64,000 nt of DNA from Sthenelais limicola (GCA_942159475.1 OW804096.1:139365442-139429441), one strand, 5' to 3'. Shown: positions 1 to 11,838, numbered from the stretch's first letter. The notes: a model not told the origin generated them from the sequence alone. Made by a program: numbers and translations.

Positions 1-1346
1 TGTTGCAAATTTATGACTGATATAAAGTGTAGTGTTGTGTATATAACATGTGAGAGCGCCATGGCACTTACGATAGATCACCCCCTCGAAACATGACTGG
101 GAAACGTAATACTTGACATGAAATTTAACTACTTTTGTACCAATAATTCTTAGAAATATTACATTTGTCCGTACTATGGTATTATATCTCAAAATTGAGT
201 GAAGTCCATGCATTTAGAAACTCATTGAATTTGATAAAATCACAAGATAATATCTCCTTTTCAAAACGTTTCATACTCTCGATTTGAGGGGGTTGAACTA
301 TAGGTATTTTATATGTTTGAAGTCGTACAGCATTGCGAATGAGCAGGTTCGTTGGTGAAGATTTGTAGTGATGAATCTATGTAAATATAAACCAAATCCA
401 TGGTTTGGTTGGGATCCAAAACATATATATGCAGCTTTGCAAATAATCATATCTTGAAAATACGGCTGAAGAATCTTTACCAAACTGTGTGCCATTTGTG
501 TCATTCCTTATTACTGTGTAGCCTTTTCCCGCAGCGAATATTTTGCTCAAATAATATGAAATATTATATGCTTCAATTCTTTAAATCTTTATACCATTTC
601 ACAATTAAAGGAAAATGGGAACCTATTTTATTTATTTATTTATTTTTTGGGGGGAGGGGTGGGGGGTGGGAGTGGTAGTGGAGCCTAAATGGATAGCCCT
701 AAAAGGCCTTCAGGCTATATTTTTTAATTTCCAAACCTTTCATTTTGTTTATCAGTGTTTTTAGTCAATAATTCACGGTCCGCTCTTTCATATTGACAAC
801 AATTCTCCAGCAATTGCCCTTAAAGCCATATCTTTTTGTGTTTGTATATATATTTATTTGCCAATATCTTTCTGTATGTTTATATTTATTTGGGCTCGAT
901 CAATCATTATGACAGAAATGGGGAATGTAATGCCCTCGTGGGGGAGGATGTATATAATATATTACTCTGTACAAAAGTGTTATACATTATAATGATGCGT
1001 GTTAATTTGCTTGTGACTGAAACGATGCTGTCTGGAAAGTTTGATGGACTTATCGTTGTTGGTGGAAACGATGTGACTGTGAGTTTTTATTGAAGTTCCA
1101 TGATAAGGTTATAGATCTATAGCGATGCAGGCGTTCTCTTGCTGCCCCCTAGCGTGCATATCAAGTACTAGATACATCATGTAGCAGGTTATAAGATACC
1201 ATACAATATAATATGAATTAAATAACGCGAATGTTTCTCAAATTGATATTAGAAATATTTAATGATATTATCAGGTAATGCTTGAGAATTACAAATATTT
1301 CAGCAACATTCAATCCACGCACATCTACAACAGTTAGGCTAAAGTG
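1..1346. other. Unique AT-rich DNA, no gene seen
   Basis: No transposon ends, splice-bounded open segment or RNA gene is recognisable. Short open frames here are AT-rich chance frames. The only local structure is the G-run cluster at 649-670. Confidence 0.5.
649..670 (+). other. G-quadruplex motif
   Basis: Four G runs of 6, 4, 6 and 3 are separated by single bases (A, T, T), directly after a T-rich stretch. This fits the standard quadruplex pattern with very short loops. Folding is inferred. Confidence 0.6.
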
Positions 1347-1435
1347 TCAAGTCTTCGGAAAATGTACAATTGGGCTTCACCAATCCTCTCAAATAACCCA
1401 AATTTAAGGCAAGGATTACATTTATTAAGCTGAAA
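1347..1435 (-). mobile_element. MITE-A fragment (left end only)
   Basis: A degenerate end (AAGTCTTCGGAAAATGTAC) is followed by the reverse complement of the conserved GGGTTATTTGAGAGG block, then homology stops. It forms a split inverted pair with the fragment at 1669-1815. Confidence 0.7.
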
Positions 1436-1668
1436 GATTATAAATACTTCTTAGGTTCTTATATTTGTATTATTTTATTTTATCACCTTTCTAAACTTTA
1501 AATACGTCGGTAATGATTGACCATTTTTCTCTAATCAAATAACAATATTATTTATATTTTCTTGATGTACGACTCTATGAATGCTAACTTTTCCATCAGC
1601 TAAAACTGAGAATAGTGTATGACAACATAATGTCTCTGGCTGAATAAAAACATTTAAAACAAAACAAA

Positions 1669-1815
1669 CTAGGTATATCTGAGTATATTTAGTATTGTGT
1701 TGATTCAGACAATGTGTTCAGCTATGTTGAACTGTATTTTGAAGCTCATTTTTGTCTTAAATTTGGGTTATTTGGGAGGATTGGTGAATGTGAATTGTAC
1801 ATTTTCTGACGATCT
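1669..1815 (+). mobile_element. MITE-A fragment (right part)
   Basis: Runs from the CTAGGTATATCTGAGTATA block through GGGTTATTTG to a degenerate right end with GACGATCT. Its last 70 bases are an inverted copy of 1347-1412, so the two could be remnants of two oppositely oriented insertions. Confidence 0.7.
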
Positions 1816-1950
1816 ATTATGGTTTGGTTATATTAATGAAACTATAGGACTGACTGCTCAACGCTAAGTTTTATAATGGGGTGCGTGCACGTTCTTGTAC
1901 ATATGTCAGTATTATAACATGGAAGATGTTTTAATTTATTACATGTACAT

Positions 1951-2170
1951 GGGTCAGATTTTCAGAAAATGAAATAACTCTCAAATAACCCAAAGTTCAG
2001 ATAAAAATAAAGTTCCAAATACAGTTCAACCTAACCAAACAGATTGCTAGAATCAATGCAAGGCCAACTATTCTCGAATTGACTTAGTATTGACCCAATT
2101 GCAGCCTAATTTAGCAGAATTTACTAAATGTGTACAGCAGCCAATTGCACATTTTCTGAAAATCTGACCC
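1951..2170 (-). mobile_element. MITE-A copy, beta
   Basis: Both GGGTCAG/CTGACCC ends are present and flanked by ACAT on each side. Part of the left subterminal region (TGTACAATTC) is deleted, giving 220 bp. Confidence 0.88.
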
Positions 2171-2196
2171 ACATACATTCTCACTGATGTAATATG

Positions 2197-2426
2197 CAGG
2201 TTCCGCAAGCAAACTTATCTCAATTACGTAACCATATGCGTATCTTTTTAGTGATTTACGTTGCATTGTTATGTATAGAAATACATTGTGAGATGAAACA
2301 TTTTTCTTGATATGTTACGTTACGTTTTTCTCACCATGTTTTGCTGAACCTTTCTTCATTTTAACCTGTTTGTATATCAGAGATACGGACACGTTTACGT
2401 TTACGTATGACTTGCTGAACCTCCCT
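2197..2426. mobile_element. MITE-G copy 1
   Basis: About 230 bp bounded by AGGTTCCGCAAGC on the left and GCTGAACCTCCCT on the right, which are imperfect inverted repeats. A second inverted pair lies inside (GTATCTC/GATACGG with ACGTTTACGT). The whole unit recurs at 41475-42369. The leftmost AGGG is missing here. Confidence 0.7.
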
Positions 2427-2522
2427 ATTATATATATATGGCGCCGATGTAGTTCATTATAGATATAGATCAAGTGTGAACAATTTCAATTTATGGATGG
2501 ATGGAGAACTGTCACTTATAAT

Positions 2523-2750
2523 GGGACAAATCGTCAGAAAACGCACAATCAGCAAGTCTACATATTTAGTAAGTTCTGATAAATTTGGCTGTTAAATGAC
2601 AAATATTTGAGTATATTTGTTTTTGTGTTGAATGGAAAAATGTGCTCGTTTATCTTGAGCTATTTCAAACTTCATTTCGATCTTTAAATTTCTAAACTTA
2701 AATTTGTCTTACGTAGAGGAGGCGAATTGTGCATTTTGTGGCGACTTCAC
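2523..2750 (+). mobile_element. MITE-A copy, old and divergent
   Basis: Recognisable by TCGTCAGAAAA at the left, the GAGTATATTTG block in the middle and TGGCGACTTCAC at the right. Both ends are closer to the second end type (GGGTGAAGTC). Confidence 0.6.
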
Positions 2751-3537
2751 TTCTCACTTATGTCACTCTTTCATTTTCTTAAAGAACTTCAGAATTGTTT
2801 TTTTCCTTGCCTATGTAATCTTTGCAAAACAGATCCCTCCAAGTCTATCAATTGTAATCTTGCAAAACATAATTAATATATTATACTTTGATGCCTGATC
2901 AGGTCTTATTACTTAATTTGAATTTAATTAATTTTCCTGGCTATCCGTGGAAAAAAAAATCATTTTTCATGTCATAAATCTATTTCTTGCAGAAGAGTGT
3001 ATCCCACTGGGTAATCACCCATCTGATCGGTGGTAATTTTAAGACAAAGACAATTTTTTGACAAATATGTCAATAATTAGTGTTATTTCGGAATGAGTTT
3101 GTATTGATTGGTGTGTGAGAAGACAATATGCGACACCAACCATTCTACGATTGTGTAAATTTTCAAAGATCTCAATTGTGGATCTTGTTTCATCCCGCCT
3201 TCGGTTGAGTTGCAGGCATAAAGTTACAAGTCTTCATTATTGTATTAAAATCAGTATTTTAGAAAACTTCCCCAAATTGTCAAATCTCCCCCAAATGCCA
3301 CCATTTCCCAACTAACATGCTTTGCCGAGGCGAACGTTTTTGTTCACCCAACAGGATTGATTTAATTTCTTTAGATAATATCCCTTCATTGACTTAAGTT
3401 AACGAATACCCAGCAAACGTTTTATCTTTGCTTCGTATATGAATTCATTTAAACCTATTAAAAGTATTATCGCGCTTTTTTTCTTGACTAAATATTAATT
3501 GGAATTTCACATTATATGCTGATCCTAGCCTATACAT
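2751..3537. other. Unique DNA, no gene seen
   Basis: AT-rich sequence with no recognised repeat or exon. The open frame at 3115-3315 has no supporting splice sites or protein similarity that I recognise. Confidence 0.4.
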
Positions 3538-3772
3538 GGGTCAGATTTTCAGAAAATGTACAATTGGCAGCTGTACACATTTAGTAACTTCTGCAAAATT
3601 AGGCTGCAATTTGGTCAATACTAGGTAAATTCGAGTATATTCGGCATTGCATTGATTCTAGCAATCTGTTTGGTTAGGTTGAACTGTATTTTGAACTTTA
3701 TTATCGTCTGAAATTTGGGTTATTTGAGAAGATTGGTGAAGTTAAATTGTACATTTTCTGAAAATCTGACCC
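3538..3772 (+). mobile_element. MITE-A copy, beta
   Basis: Full 235-bp copy with ACAT on both sides. Confidence 0.93.
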
Positions 3773-3889
3773 ACATAAACTATATTGACCATTGCTTCTA
3801 AATATCCACGTTCCTTCAATTTCTTCAGTATGTAGCTCAGATTTTCATTTGGACAATGTATCTCTGGCCGCATAATGATAGGGGACTTG

Positions 3890-4217
3890 CATAGCCACCA
3901 TTTTGAATATTGATTCGCATGGAATTATGGGACTAATGGTACAGTCTAAAATCTATAGAAAACATGCGATATTGTATTTATCAATGTTCTAATGTCAATA
4001 TCCATGTATCATACATGTTTCCATTACAAAAGTCTCCATCTTTCCCATCATGCATTTGGTTTTCACACATCATTTATACAAGCTCTGATATTGGTGAAAA
4101 CACTCTTGCGATTTTCGATAAAAATTGTGCCAAATATTTGTATGTCAGATTTGAACTGAATCCATCCCATGATGCACTGTAAGGGACATGATGCGCAGTG
4201 AGACATGCAACTCCCCT
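3890..4217 (+). mobile_element. MITE-C copy 1
   Basis: A 328-bp unit bounded by AGGGGACTTGCAT and GACATGCAACTCCCCT, with AT on both sides. Conserved inner blocks are GCCACCATTTTGAAT, AATTATGGGACTAATGG and TTTCCCATCATGCATTTGG. The same unit recurs at 33926, 50259, 53014 and 57622. Confidence 0.85.
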
Positions 4218-4844
4218 ATTCTTGCTATTATTTCATACTAAAACAAACCATTATATTCAATTATACGCCTGCCATTATATTATATACATACTGCTTGTTT
4301 ATAATATAATTATATAATTCATGACTTCAGACTAGTATCTATCTTTAATATCTCATTTTGTCTCGCTGCTAATTTAGGCAATTTTAAAGCTTCTTCACAT
4401 TTCAGTCATATATAAAGTATCTGAGTGACTAGATATCCCGATATAATCCATTTCAAGTTTCCAGCTTTTTACGTTTTTTACATGTTTTACCAGGACTAGT
4501 TCACTTTACTGTGGTCTTCCTCTGCTACCAGCATCTTTTATGTACGAACTCTTAAAAGTTCTCACTTAAGATGTTTACAAAAAAAACAATTCTATGGTTC
4601 AGTGGTTTAAGTTATTGGTCGATTATTTATCAGCCATTTCATTATAACATAACTCTTCTATTTCGACTAACTTATAGGCAGTTAACACCAATAGGGCCAC
4701 CCTTGTTGTTGAATGATTTTTGTGCCCTACATAGAATTATTAAAACACTTTTTCCGGAGGGTTTGAGATCTTTTATCTCCTTCATCGTTGAAGTGCAACG
4801 AATGTTAAGATGAATTAGAATTACCAGTTGATCTACATATAAAT
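4218..4844. other. Unique DNA, no gene seen
   Basis: AT-rich. The 80-codon open frame at 4571-4813 ends without a splice signal and is not recognised. Confidence 0.4.
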
Positions 4845-5403
4845 GTGATCCGATTTAGGAAAATAAGTCATAAGTCGCAAAATATGGATTTTGAGATACT
4901 ATCACATTTGAAAAGAGGAGATCAAGTCGATTCCAATGATAGTAAACACTAGCTAGGGGACCTCATAAGTACTTCTATATTTTAAGTTTGATATTTTCAT
5001 TTTCGAAAAACAAAGTTTGCAATGTTTCTGGATGGGTAATTACCAGTAAAGTAACTAAATATACTCCATATGAAGGCCTTCAAAACGCAAGGATATATTT
5101 GATATAATGTCCTGAAATTTGTTGTATGCAGGGTGCCCACAGCACAGGGAAAACAGGGAAAACAGGGAAAATGGCAAAAACAAATTCCCTGCATGGAAAA
5201 CACAGGGAATTCTTGAAATTTCCAAAACACAGGGAAAACACAGGGAAAAATTTTATGTCAGCTCAGGCAAAATGAGGGCAAAGGGAATAAGTAATATCTG
5301 ATAATAATGTAGCAATTAAGTTGTTGCCAGTTTTTCATATCAAAGCATAACAGCTACTTTATTTACTTTAATACACACACACATCATATATCATCTTGTA
5401 TAT

Positions 5404-5642
5404 GGGTCAGATTTTCAGAAACTGTTACTGTACAATTTGCCTTCACCAATCTTCTAAAATAACCCACATTTAAGACAAAAATGAGCTTCAAAATGCAGTT
5501 TAACACAACAGAACTGATACTTTAAATCAACACGATACTAAATATACTCAGATATACCTGGTATTCTTCATTTCTTAGCTTAATTTGGGAGAATTTCCTC
5601 TATGTGTAGAGCTGCCAATTGTACATTTTCTGAAAATCTGAC
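5404..5642 (-). mobile_element. MITE-A copy, alpha, inside element H
   Basis: Left end intact; the right end has lost the terminal CCC (CTGACATA). It must be younger than H, or have travelled with it. Confidence 0.85.
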
Positions 5643-6770
5643 ATATTTACCTGGCAGAATTCTGGTTGCCATGTGAATTGCCACAATTTGTTCATTAATA
5701 AAGGACAAAATAAGAAGTAGAACTATATTCCCAGAACATTTTCATAACACCATTGAAATGCTATTATTCTTGAAATTACACACATCCATGGAACCTTTAA
5801 AAACCTTAATTTTGGATGGTAACCTGTTAAAACCTTTATTTAGGTGTAGTTGTCCTCTGAATGACTATTTTTTTGTATAACGTTTTGTTTTTAAAGGTTT
5901 CCCCTGCCGAAGATGGTATGAATGCCGCCATAAATAGTGTTTCTATTACAAAAAATATGCACCCATCATTTTAAAGGAACACTAAGTCTCTAGCTAGCTG
6001 TGATGCCACATGCATACATATTTAAATTCAGAAAGGACACCACAATTTTCCACCCCAAATATGTAGTTTTATCAAGCTGGTTTTTAAATGTAATGAGGAA
6101 GATACATTAGACAAAATGTTAAAGTTGCCATGATGTAAGGAAAACACAATTTCATACAGAATACATCAAAAGAAAGTAGTTTTGTCTAACATTGGTGGAG
6201 GATTAAGGGAGATGTGAGTGAGACCATAGGCCTTCTATTTCACTTTTTTTCTGATGCCATGACAAAATAACATACATCATAATGTCTTCTAATTTACACA
6301 ACATTAGTAACACACACCATAGAGTCTTTCACAAAACTTTTTCCCATGTGGAGTAGAGAGAGATTTTGTGGAGGCAGGTTGTCTATTTCTTTTAAGCCTA
6401 TACTTCCAAAAAAAAATTCAGGGAAACCATTTTTTCCTTTGTCAAAACCTGGTTTATTGCCACAATTATGTAACTTAGATTGCTGTTAGTGGACTACTCT
6501 CAGAAGAGCAGGAGGTGAAAATATTTAGTCATGGTCATTTTAATGGATGTTTCTGAGTAATGTCCTTTAGCCCATATATGACACACCTAATACCTACTTC
6601 TTCAAAGTTGTAGGGAAATATATTGCTAAAAATTGGACGTGTATTGGCAAAATTTTCTTGGGGGAGAACCCCCAAACCCCCCTAACAAGAGGAGTGACCC
6701 TTCTCATGTTTTCCCCTATGCTGGCTGTGCCACCATAGCCTGGCACAGCCAAACTTTACCATAATTTAAT

Positions 6771-6961
6771 AATTTAATAAAACTTGAAAAGAAATGCTTC
6801 AACTCTTTTGCCAAACCCAGTGTTTAAAGTAGGTAACTAATATTTATCAGGAAAATTTTATTATATTATAATAAAATTTTCCTGATAAATATTAGTTACC
6901 TACTTTAAACACTGGGTTTGGCAAAAGAGTTGAAGCATTTCTTTTCAAGTTTTATTAAATT
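6771..6961. repeat. 191-bp perfect palindrome
   Basis: Arms of 95 bp (6771-6865 and 6867-6961) are exact reverse complements around a single central T at 6866; I checked the arms block by block and found no mismatch. There is no spacer. It lies inside element H and matches none of the MITE families. Such a structure can extrude as a long cruciform. It can also arise as a snap-back artefact during sequencing or assembly. Confidence 0.92.
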
Positions 6962-7350
6962 TTAGTCTTCCTAGACTGAGAACCCTGTTGTTGTAACTTG
7001 AATAATAACATCTTTTCAACAGTGTTATGAAAATGTTGTATGTGCTGGGAATGTAGGCCTACTCTTCATTTTGTTTGTTGTGTAAAATTTGTGGAATTTC
7101 ATCGGGCCACCCGAGCTTCTGGCGACCTTTTTGTTCCTTATTCATTACAGAGAAGATTAGATGTGGCACAGGGAAAACACAGGGAATTTGAAAACAAAAT
7201 TTGTGTGGTCACCCTGTGTATAGGTTCATATGACACTAAGGGCTAGACCCCCTAAAAATCAAAACATTTTAATGAAGAGATCAGGTGAAAAAATCACTTT
7301 GAAAAATATCAATTTTGCGACTTGTGACTCATTTTCCTGGAACACATCAC

Positions 7351-8185
7351 AAATACTTAGGACGATCAGTTCTGATTTTGTATATATGTTACATACGAAA
7401 AAGTGTATGATTTCCTTCGGAATGTAAAGAGCCTTAATGGTGTAAATAATGACTGGAATCAATGGGCCTACAATGCGAATAAAAAATATGAATATAAATA
7501 ATATTGCGTGTTTATTTTGTTCTATCCGTTTTAATTGCATGGACAGAAAAGCATTGCATTGTATTTACTATCTTTCGCATGACATTCTGGTGTATTCGGA
7601 TCTAAGTTCACCAGACTAGTTCCTCTACGTAACGGTAGAGGTCAGCCCTGAGTTGTGCGTGGTAGCCCAATTAGTCTATGTATGACTCCCGACTTAAACT
7701 ATAGCCTTTTTAACAATAAATAAATTACATAAGATACCCGCATCCTTCAAAATACAAGACAAACGAGTAAAGTTTTCACAAGTATAAAATAATTTAATTA
7801 AAATTTGTAAATGCCCGACTAAATCATATAACGATCCAATCTAGGATCGCAATCACGTATTGAATAAAAAGTTATCAAATTCAATAATATTACAAAACGA
7901 TAATGTATCGAATAGAAATCCTTCAACAAGCTAGTCTAGCTCTACCGTAAAGTCTCTATTAGATGCCACGGTTTCTATTAGAGCATGTAAACCCAGGGCA
8001 CTGGAACAGCCTGGAACTACCGATGCATTTAGCCCGGATTTAGCCAAAGTTCCTCTGAAATCTTAGTAATATTACCGTGGCTTTTTATCAAAAGTTCCTC
8101 CTTCAATTTAGACAAACAGGCGAAATTCATAACCTCAAGAATGGTACATTTATCTGCATGAATACAAGATTAAAATAATCCTGAT
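7351..8185. other. Unique DNA with one small hairpin
   Basis: No gene or transposon recognised. A 7-bp-arm hairpin (CCTCTAC/GTAGAGG) lies at about 7622-7641. Confidence 0.4.
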
Positions 8186-8419
8186 GGGTCAGATCTTCAG
8201 AAAGTGTACAATTGGCCTTCATCAATCCTCTCAAATAACCCAAATGTAAGGCAAAAATCAGGTTCAGAACACAGTTCAACATAACCAGACAGATTTATTG
8301 AATGAATACAATACAAAATATACTCAGATATACCTAGTATTTATCAATCTTCACTCTAATTAACAGAATTTGATAGATGTGTAAAACTGTAGATTGTCCA
8401 TTTTCTGAAAACCGGACCC
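8186..8419 (-). mobile_element. MITE-A copy, gamma
   Basis: Left end GGGTCAGATCTTCAG, right end CCGGACCC; TGAT on both sides. This is one of the clearest non-AT-rich target duplications in the family. Confidence 0.92.
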
Positions 8420-8445
8420 TGATAGAGGCGCGGCTTCTAATATAT

Positions 8446-8695
8446 GGGTCAGTTTTTAAGAAAATGTACAATTCGTCTTCTCCAAAGTACTACTCTCCAA
8501 TCCTCTCAAATAACCCACATTTAAGACAAAAATGAGCTTCAAAATGCAGTTTAGCATAACAGAACTGATACTTTAAATCAATGCGATACCAAATATACTC
8601 GGATATTCCCGGTATTCATCATTTTCTAGCCTAATTTAGGAGAATTTCCTGAATGTGGAGAGTTGCTAATTGTACATTTTCTGAAAATCTGACCC
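8446..8695 (-). mobile_element. MITE-A copy, alpha
   Basis: 250 bp, longer than usual because of a small duplication near the left end (two CTCTCCAATCCTC-like blocks). ATAT on both sides. Only 26 bp separate it from the previous copy. Confidence 0.9.
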
Positions 8696-8946
8696 ATATA
8701 TTTTACGGTAGAAGTGAATGGGCGTGGTATAATAGTTCAATGGATATAACACCAGCTTTGACACGTCCCTCTACAATCTCAGCCTAGACATGTGCTACAC
8801 CAGCAATTATGCTTATATCGTATTTCAAAGCATTAATTAGCAACTTGTACAATAGGATCAGCGCTTGGCTGCTTATGGTCAAGTGTAATACAAACACTGC
8901 AATAATAGGCCACAATGAAATGATACCGGATCAAAGACCTTTAACC

Positions 8947-9181
8947 GGGTCAGATTTTCAGAAAACGTACAATTGGTCTTCACCAATCCTCTCAAATAAC
9001 CCACATTTAAGATGAAAAACAGGTTCATAATACAGTTCAACATAACCAGGCATATTTATTGAATGAATACAATACAGAATACACCCAGATATACCTAGTA
9101 TTTATACATTTTCACTCTAATTTAGCAGAATTTGAGAGATTTGTAGAACTGTAGATTGTACATTTTCTGAAAATCTGACCC
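8947..9181 (-). mobile_element. MITE-A copy, gamma
   Basis: Full 235-bp copy. No exact 4-bp target duplication is visible (AACC against ATGT). Confidence 0.9.
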
Positions 9182-9307
9182 ATGTTTAACCACTACAGAG
9201 GCACACGCGCCTGGACTGAACTTTGACCTGTGTATTTAGCTCATGAATATTGATGAGCCTGAGCCCGTGTCTGGAGTGCTCTGCTGTGACCATGCGGTGT
9301 TTGGTAA

Positions 9308-9661
9308 GGCCAAACAAAAAATAGGTGTGTTTCCGATTTACCCCCCCCCCTACCTAGAAAAACCTTACCCTACCTAATTTTTTTTTACCATACCTGATTT
9401 TTTCCCCATCATATCTTACTTTTTTTGGATTTTTTGACAAAAAAAGCTTATAAAAGCAGGAAAACGGGTTTTCCTAACCTGGAACTGTCAAAAGGCACAT
9501 TTCCCATGCTCAAAACAACTATTGTTATGAAAAAGACATTTTTTTCAGTTCCTGGGAGGTGGTTTCCAAACAAAAAAAAATTAACAAAAAAAAAAAGTTA
9601 CCACCCCCCCAACCTAGTTTTCAGCCAGATGAATCGGAAACACACCTATTTTTTTTTGGCC
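9308..9661. mobile_element. MITE-D copy 1 (PIF/Harbinger-like)
   Basis: A 354-bp element bounded by GGCCAAACAAAAAATAGGTG and its inverted counterpart ending TTTTTTTTTGGCC, flanked by TAA on each side. GG-starting ends with 3-bp TWA target duplications are typical of PIF/Harbinger transposons (established). Inside are a palindrome (AGGAAAACGGGTTTTCCT) and long A, T and C runs. Copies recur at 20659 and 31260. Confidence 0.85.
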
Positions 9662-10094
9662 TAAGGTTACAGTGTAGAGGATATACGACGGCTGGGAGGG
9701 GGGCTAAATGGTCCCATAGTCTCCCCTCAAATATTTAAAGTTGTATCCCCAGCTAATCACTGCAAAAAAGTGAAATATTTAGGTTGTGGTCTATTCACTG
9801 CCACCTTATTTGATAGAATATAAAATATTTAAGGATTTAAAGTTTTTGCAGACAACCAAATTATTCCCCAAATTTTTTATTTCGGTGTATACCAGGACGT
9901 TACTTTTTTACATGGCCTTTTTTGTTATATTCTTAAACTTGATATTCATTAGTATTTTGCCCAAAGTGTTATTGTTAAACATATTTATAAACTGTCATAA
10001 CTGCACATTAGGTGCTTATCTGTTCACACACACACCCTTAAAGTTAAACGGATGGTCACATCTTAAAATGTTACTTTCGACTTAGACTAGTTAG
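9662..10094. other. Unique AT-rich DNA
   Basis: A 99-codon open frame at 9786-10085 is hydrophobic by base composition and has no splice signals. No gene is supported. Confidence 0.35.
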
Positions 10095-10135
10095 CATTGT
10101 AGGCCTTACTCCTTAGTGGAGTAAGGCCTACAATG
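10095..10135. repeat. 18-bp-arm hairpin
   Basis: Perfect arms CATTGTAGGCCTTACTCC and its complement are separated by TTAGT. It abuts the damaged left end of the following MITE-A copy, replacing its GGG. Confidence 0.85.
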
Positions 10136-10362
10136 ATCGTCAGAAAATGTACAATTTCCCTCACCAACTTTCTCAAATATCCCGAATTCAAGACAGAAAT
10201 GAGGTTTAAAACACAGTTCACCATAGCCAAAAAGATATACATAACCAACACAACACCAAATATAGTCAGATATGTCTAGTATTTATCGCTTTTCAGTCTA
10301 ATTTAGTAGAATTTACTAAATGTGTAGAGTTGCCAATTGTATATTTTCTGAGGATCTGACCC
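10134..10362 (-). mobile_element. MITE-A copy, beta-like
   Basis: Left end reduced to GATCGTCAGAAAATG; right end complete with GGATCTGACCC. The target duplication is lost. Confidence 0.85.
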
Positions 10363-10650
10363 TAGTGGTCTTATATAATTATAAGCGGAAGCAAATAAAA
10401 CTCCCACAATAGTGGGAGTTACTTCTAATAAGATCATTGTGTATTTAGATTGAATAAAATGGTTATCAATCCATCAGTTATAATTATATCAGTCAGGACT
10501 GTATGACTGATAATTTGTAAGAACTTCTTTATATACACCCAAGAACCCCTTTATATACCAAGAGACGGTGTAAAATAGTGGGGAATTACCCAGTAATTAA
10601 TAAAAGCTTTAAAAGAATCAATTATGTACAACAGGACACTGGCCATATAT

Positions 10651-10884
10651 GGGTCAGATTTTCAGAAAATGCACAATCTACAGTTCTACACATCTATCAA
10701 ATTCTGCTAAATTAGAGTGAAGATTGATAAATACTAGGCACATCTGAGTCTATTCTGTATTGTATTCATTCAATAAATCTGTCTGGTTATGTTGAACTGT
10801 ATTTTGAACCTAATTATCTTCTTAAATTGGGTTATTTGAGAGGATTGGTGAAGGCCAATTGTACATTTTCAGAAGATCTGACCC
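10651..10884 (+). mobile_element. MITE-A copy, gamma
   Basis: Full copy; ATAT on both sides. Confidence 0.92.
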
Positions 10885-11740
10885 ATATATGCATGTCTTT
10901 GACCAGTTGTCATTCCCCTAGCGAGCCCATCGCGCCCCCTGGTAGCGTCACATCACATTAATACTGAGTACACAGTCAGCGGATAATGTACCTCACAAGC
11001 TGTGAAAAACATTTAGTTAAAGTCGGCGCTACACCTCCTCCTCCCAGCATCCACCAACAAGTTTCTCTCTCCTCATCATATCATCCCATATACCTATACC
11101 TAGCTGGGATCGGCTGGGATCAGTCCATGGGAAGCGGGGATATTCAGCCTATACATAGATCCCGGGCAAATAATGGATCATTGGTTAATGCTAGCAAGAT
11201 AAGGAACTTACTGGAAGCAGAGACGTTGGCCTGTGTGGAAATACATCAAGCTCAAGGTGTGGTACCTGGTTATTACGGCCTGCTGGTGATTATGATCATG
11301 ATGGTGATGATGATGATGATGTCCATACACATTACACAGCGTCCGGTGGTAGGGAGATCGGGGCCGGGAAGAGCAGCAGGAGAAGGAGTAGGACTACGGC
11401 GATGAATTGTAGTAAAATCAATCGATCCTTCGCCACAGCCACGACTGCTTGCTAGCGACGGGCTCGTGTTCAGTCATCCGCGACCACAGGCTTTACACAC
11501 ATCACCGGATCCAGTCACTTAAAGGCTATAACTATAAGCAACACTGTTAGCTCCTGTATTATTATTGGACTGCTGGGTGGTACACCATGGTGAATGATTG
11601 CATGGGTTTCTTGGCATGGGGTGAGGAACATGTCATACATATATAACGATCCTGTAAGTACATAATGCACACTCAGTGTGTGGGGGAGTAGAGAAGGGAG
11701 CATATAGCACAGCACACGTGGGATCCTATCGGGGATCCTA
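10885..11740. other. Unique, CpG-bearing region upstream of a possible promoter
   Basis: Free of transposons and visibly richer in G, C and CpG than its surroundings. It contains a 139-codon open frame (10986-11405) with a GATGAT microsatellite that would encode a methionine run. The frame looks like untranslated or regulatory DNA rather than a protein: composition is irregular and no domain is recognised. Confidence 0.35.
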
Positions 11741-11741
11741 C

Positions 11742-11838
11742 ATTTATATACATTGGCGCTTCATACAGGGACACAACACCGCACGGAGCTAGACCATGCA
11801 CTCTGGTCGATCGTCCCACAAATTGCTTACCTTTCTCG
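11742..11838 (+). promoter_or_regulatory. Possible core promoter and first-exon start
   Basis: A TATA-like TTTATATAC at about 11742 is followed some 50 bases later by an ATG at 11796. From there 14 codons (MHSGRSSHKLLTFL) stay open up to a GTAAGG splice-donor-like site at 11839. The setting is unique DNA with CpGs between transposon fields. Everything beyond the motifs is inference; the ATG could be chance and the donor cryptic. Confidence 0.25.

Larger units (their letters stand above)
5129..7216. mobile_element. Element H, 2.1-kb insertion with CAGGGTG ends
   Basis: This segment interrupts a MITE-B copy. The left end is CAGGGTGCCCACA, and the right end read on the minus strand is CAGGGTGACCACA, so the ends are 13-bp inverted repeats with one mismatch. 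Both subterminal regions carry repeated CAGGGAAAACACAGGGAA blocks. Flanking bases are TGTATG and TGTATA, suggesting a 5-6 bp target duplication. No transposase frame is visible, so the copy is non-autonomous or decayed. It contains a MITE-A copy and a 191-bp palindrome. The superfamily is unassigned; a hAT-like origin is only a guess. Confidence 0.72.
4845..7350 (+). mobile_element. MITE-B copy split by element H
   Basis: The left part (4845-5128) begins GTGATCCGATTTAGGAAAAT and the right part (7217-7350) ends GGAACACATCAC. Both sides are flanked by AAAT, a 4-bp target duplication. Removing 5129-7216 restores a normal B element of about 420 bp, so H inserted into B. Confidence 0.85.

Noticed and set aside
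5119..5301. Asn/Arg/Glu-rich repeat peptide
   Set aside because: It is the CAGGGAAAA subterminal array of element H.
4845..7350. A single 2.5-kb transposon with GTGAT ends
   Set aside because: Other B copies are about 400 bp and align across the break, showing that the middle 2.1 kb is a later insertion.
10986..11405. 139-codon open frame as a gene
   Set aside because: Irregular composition, a methionine run from a GAT microsatellite, no domain and no splice support; it is treated as possible upstream untranslated or regulatory DNA.
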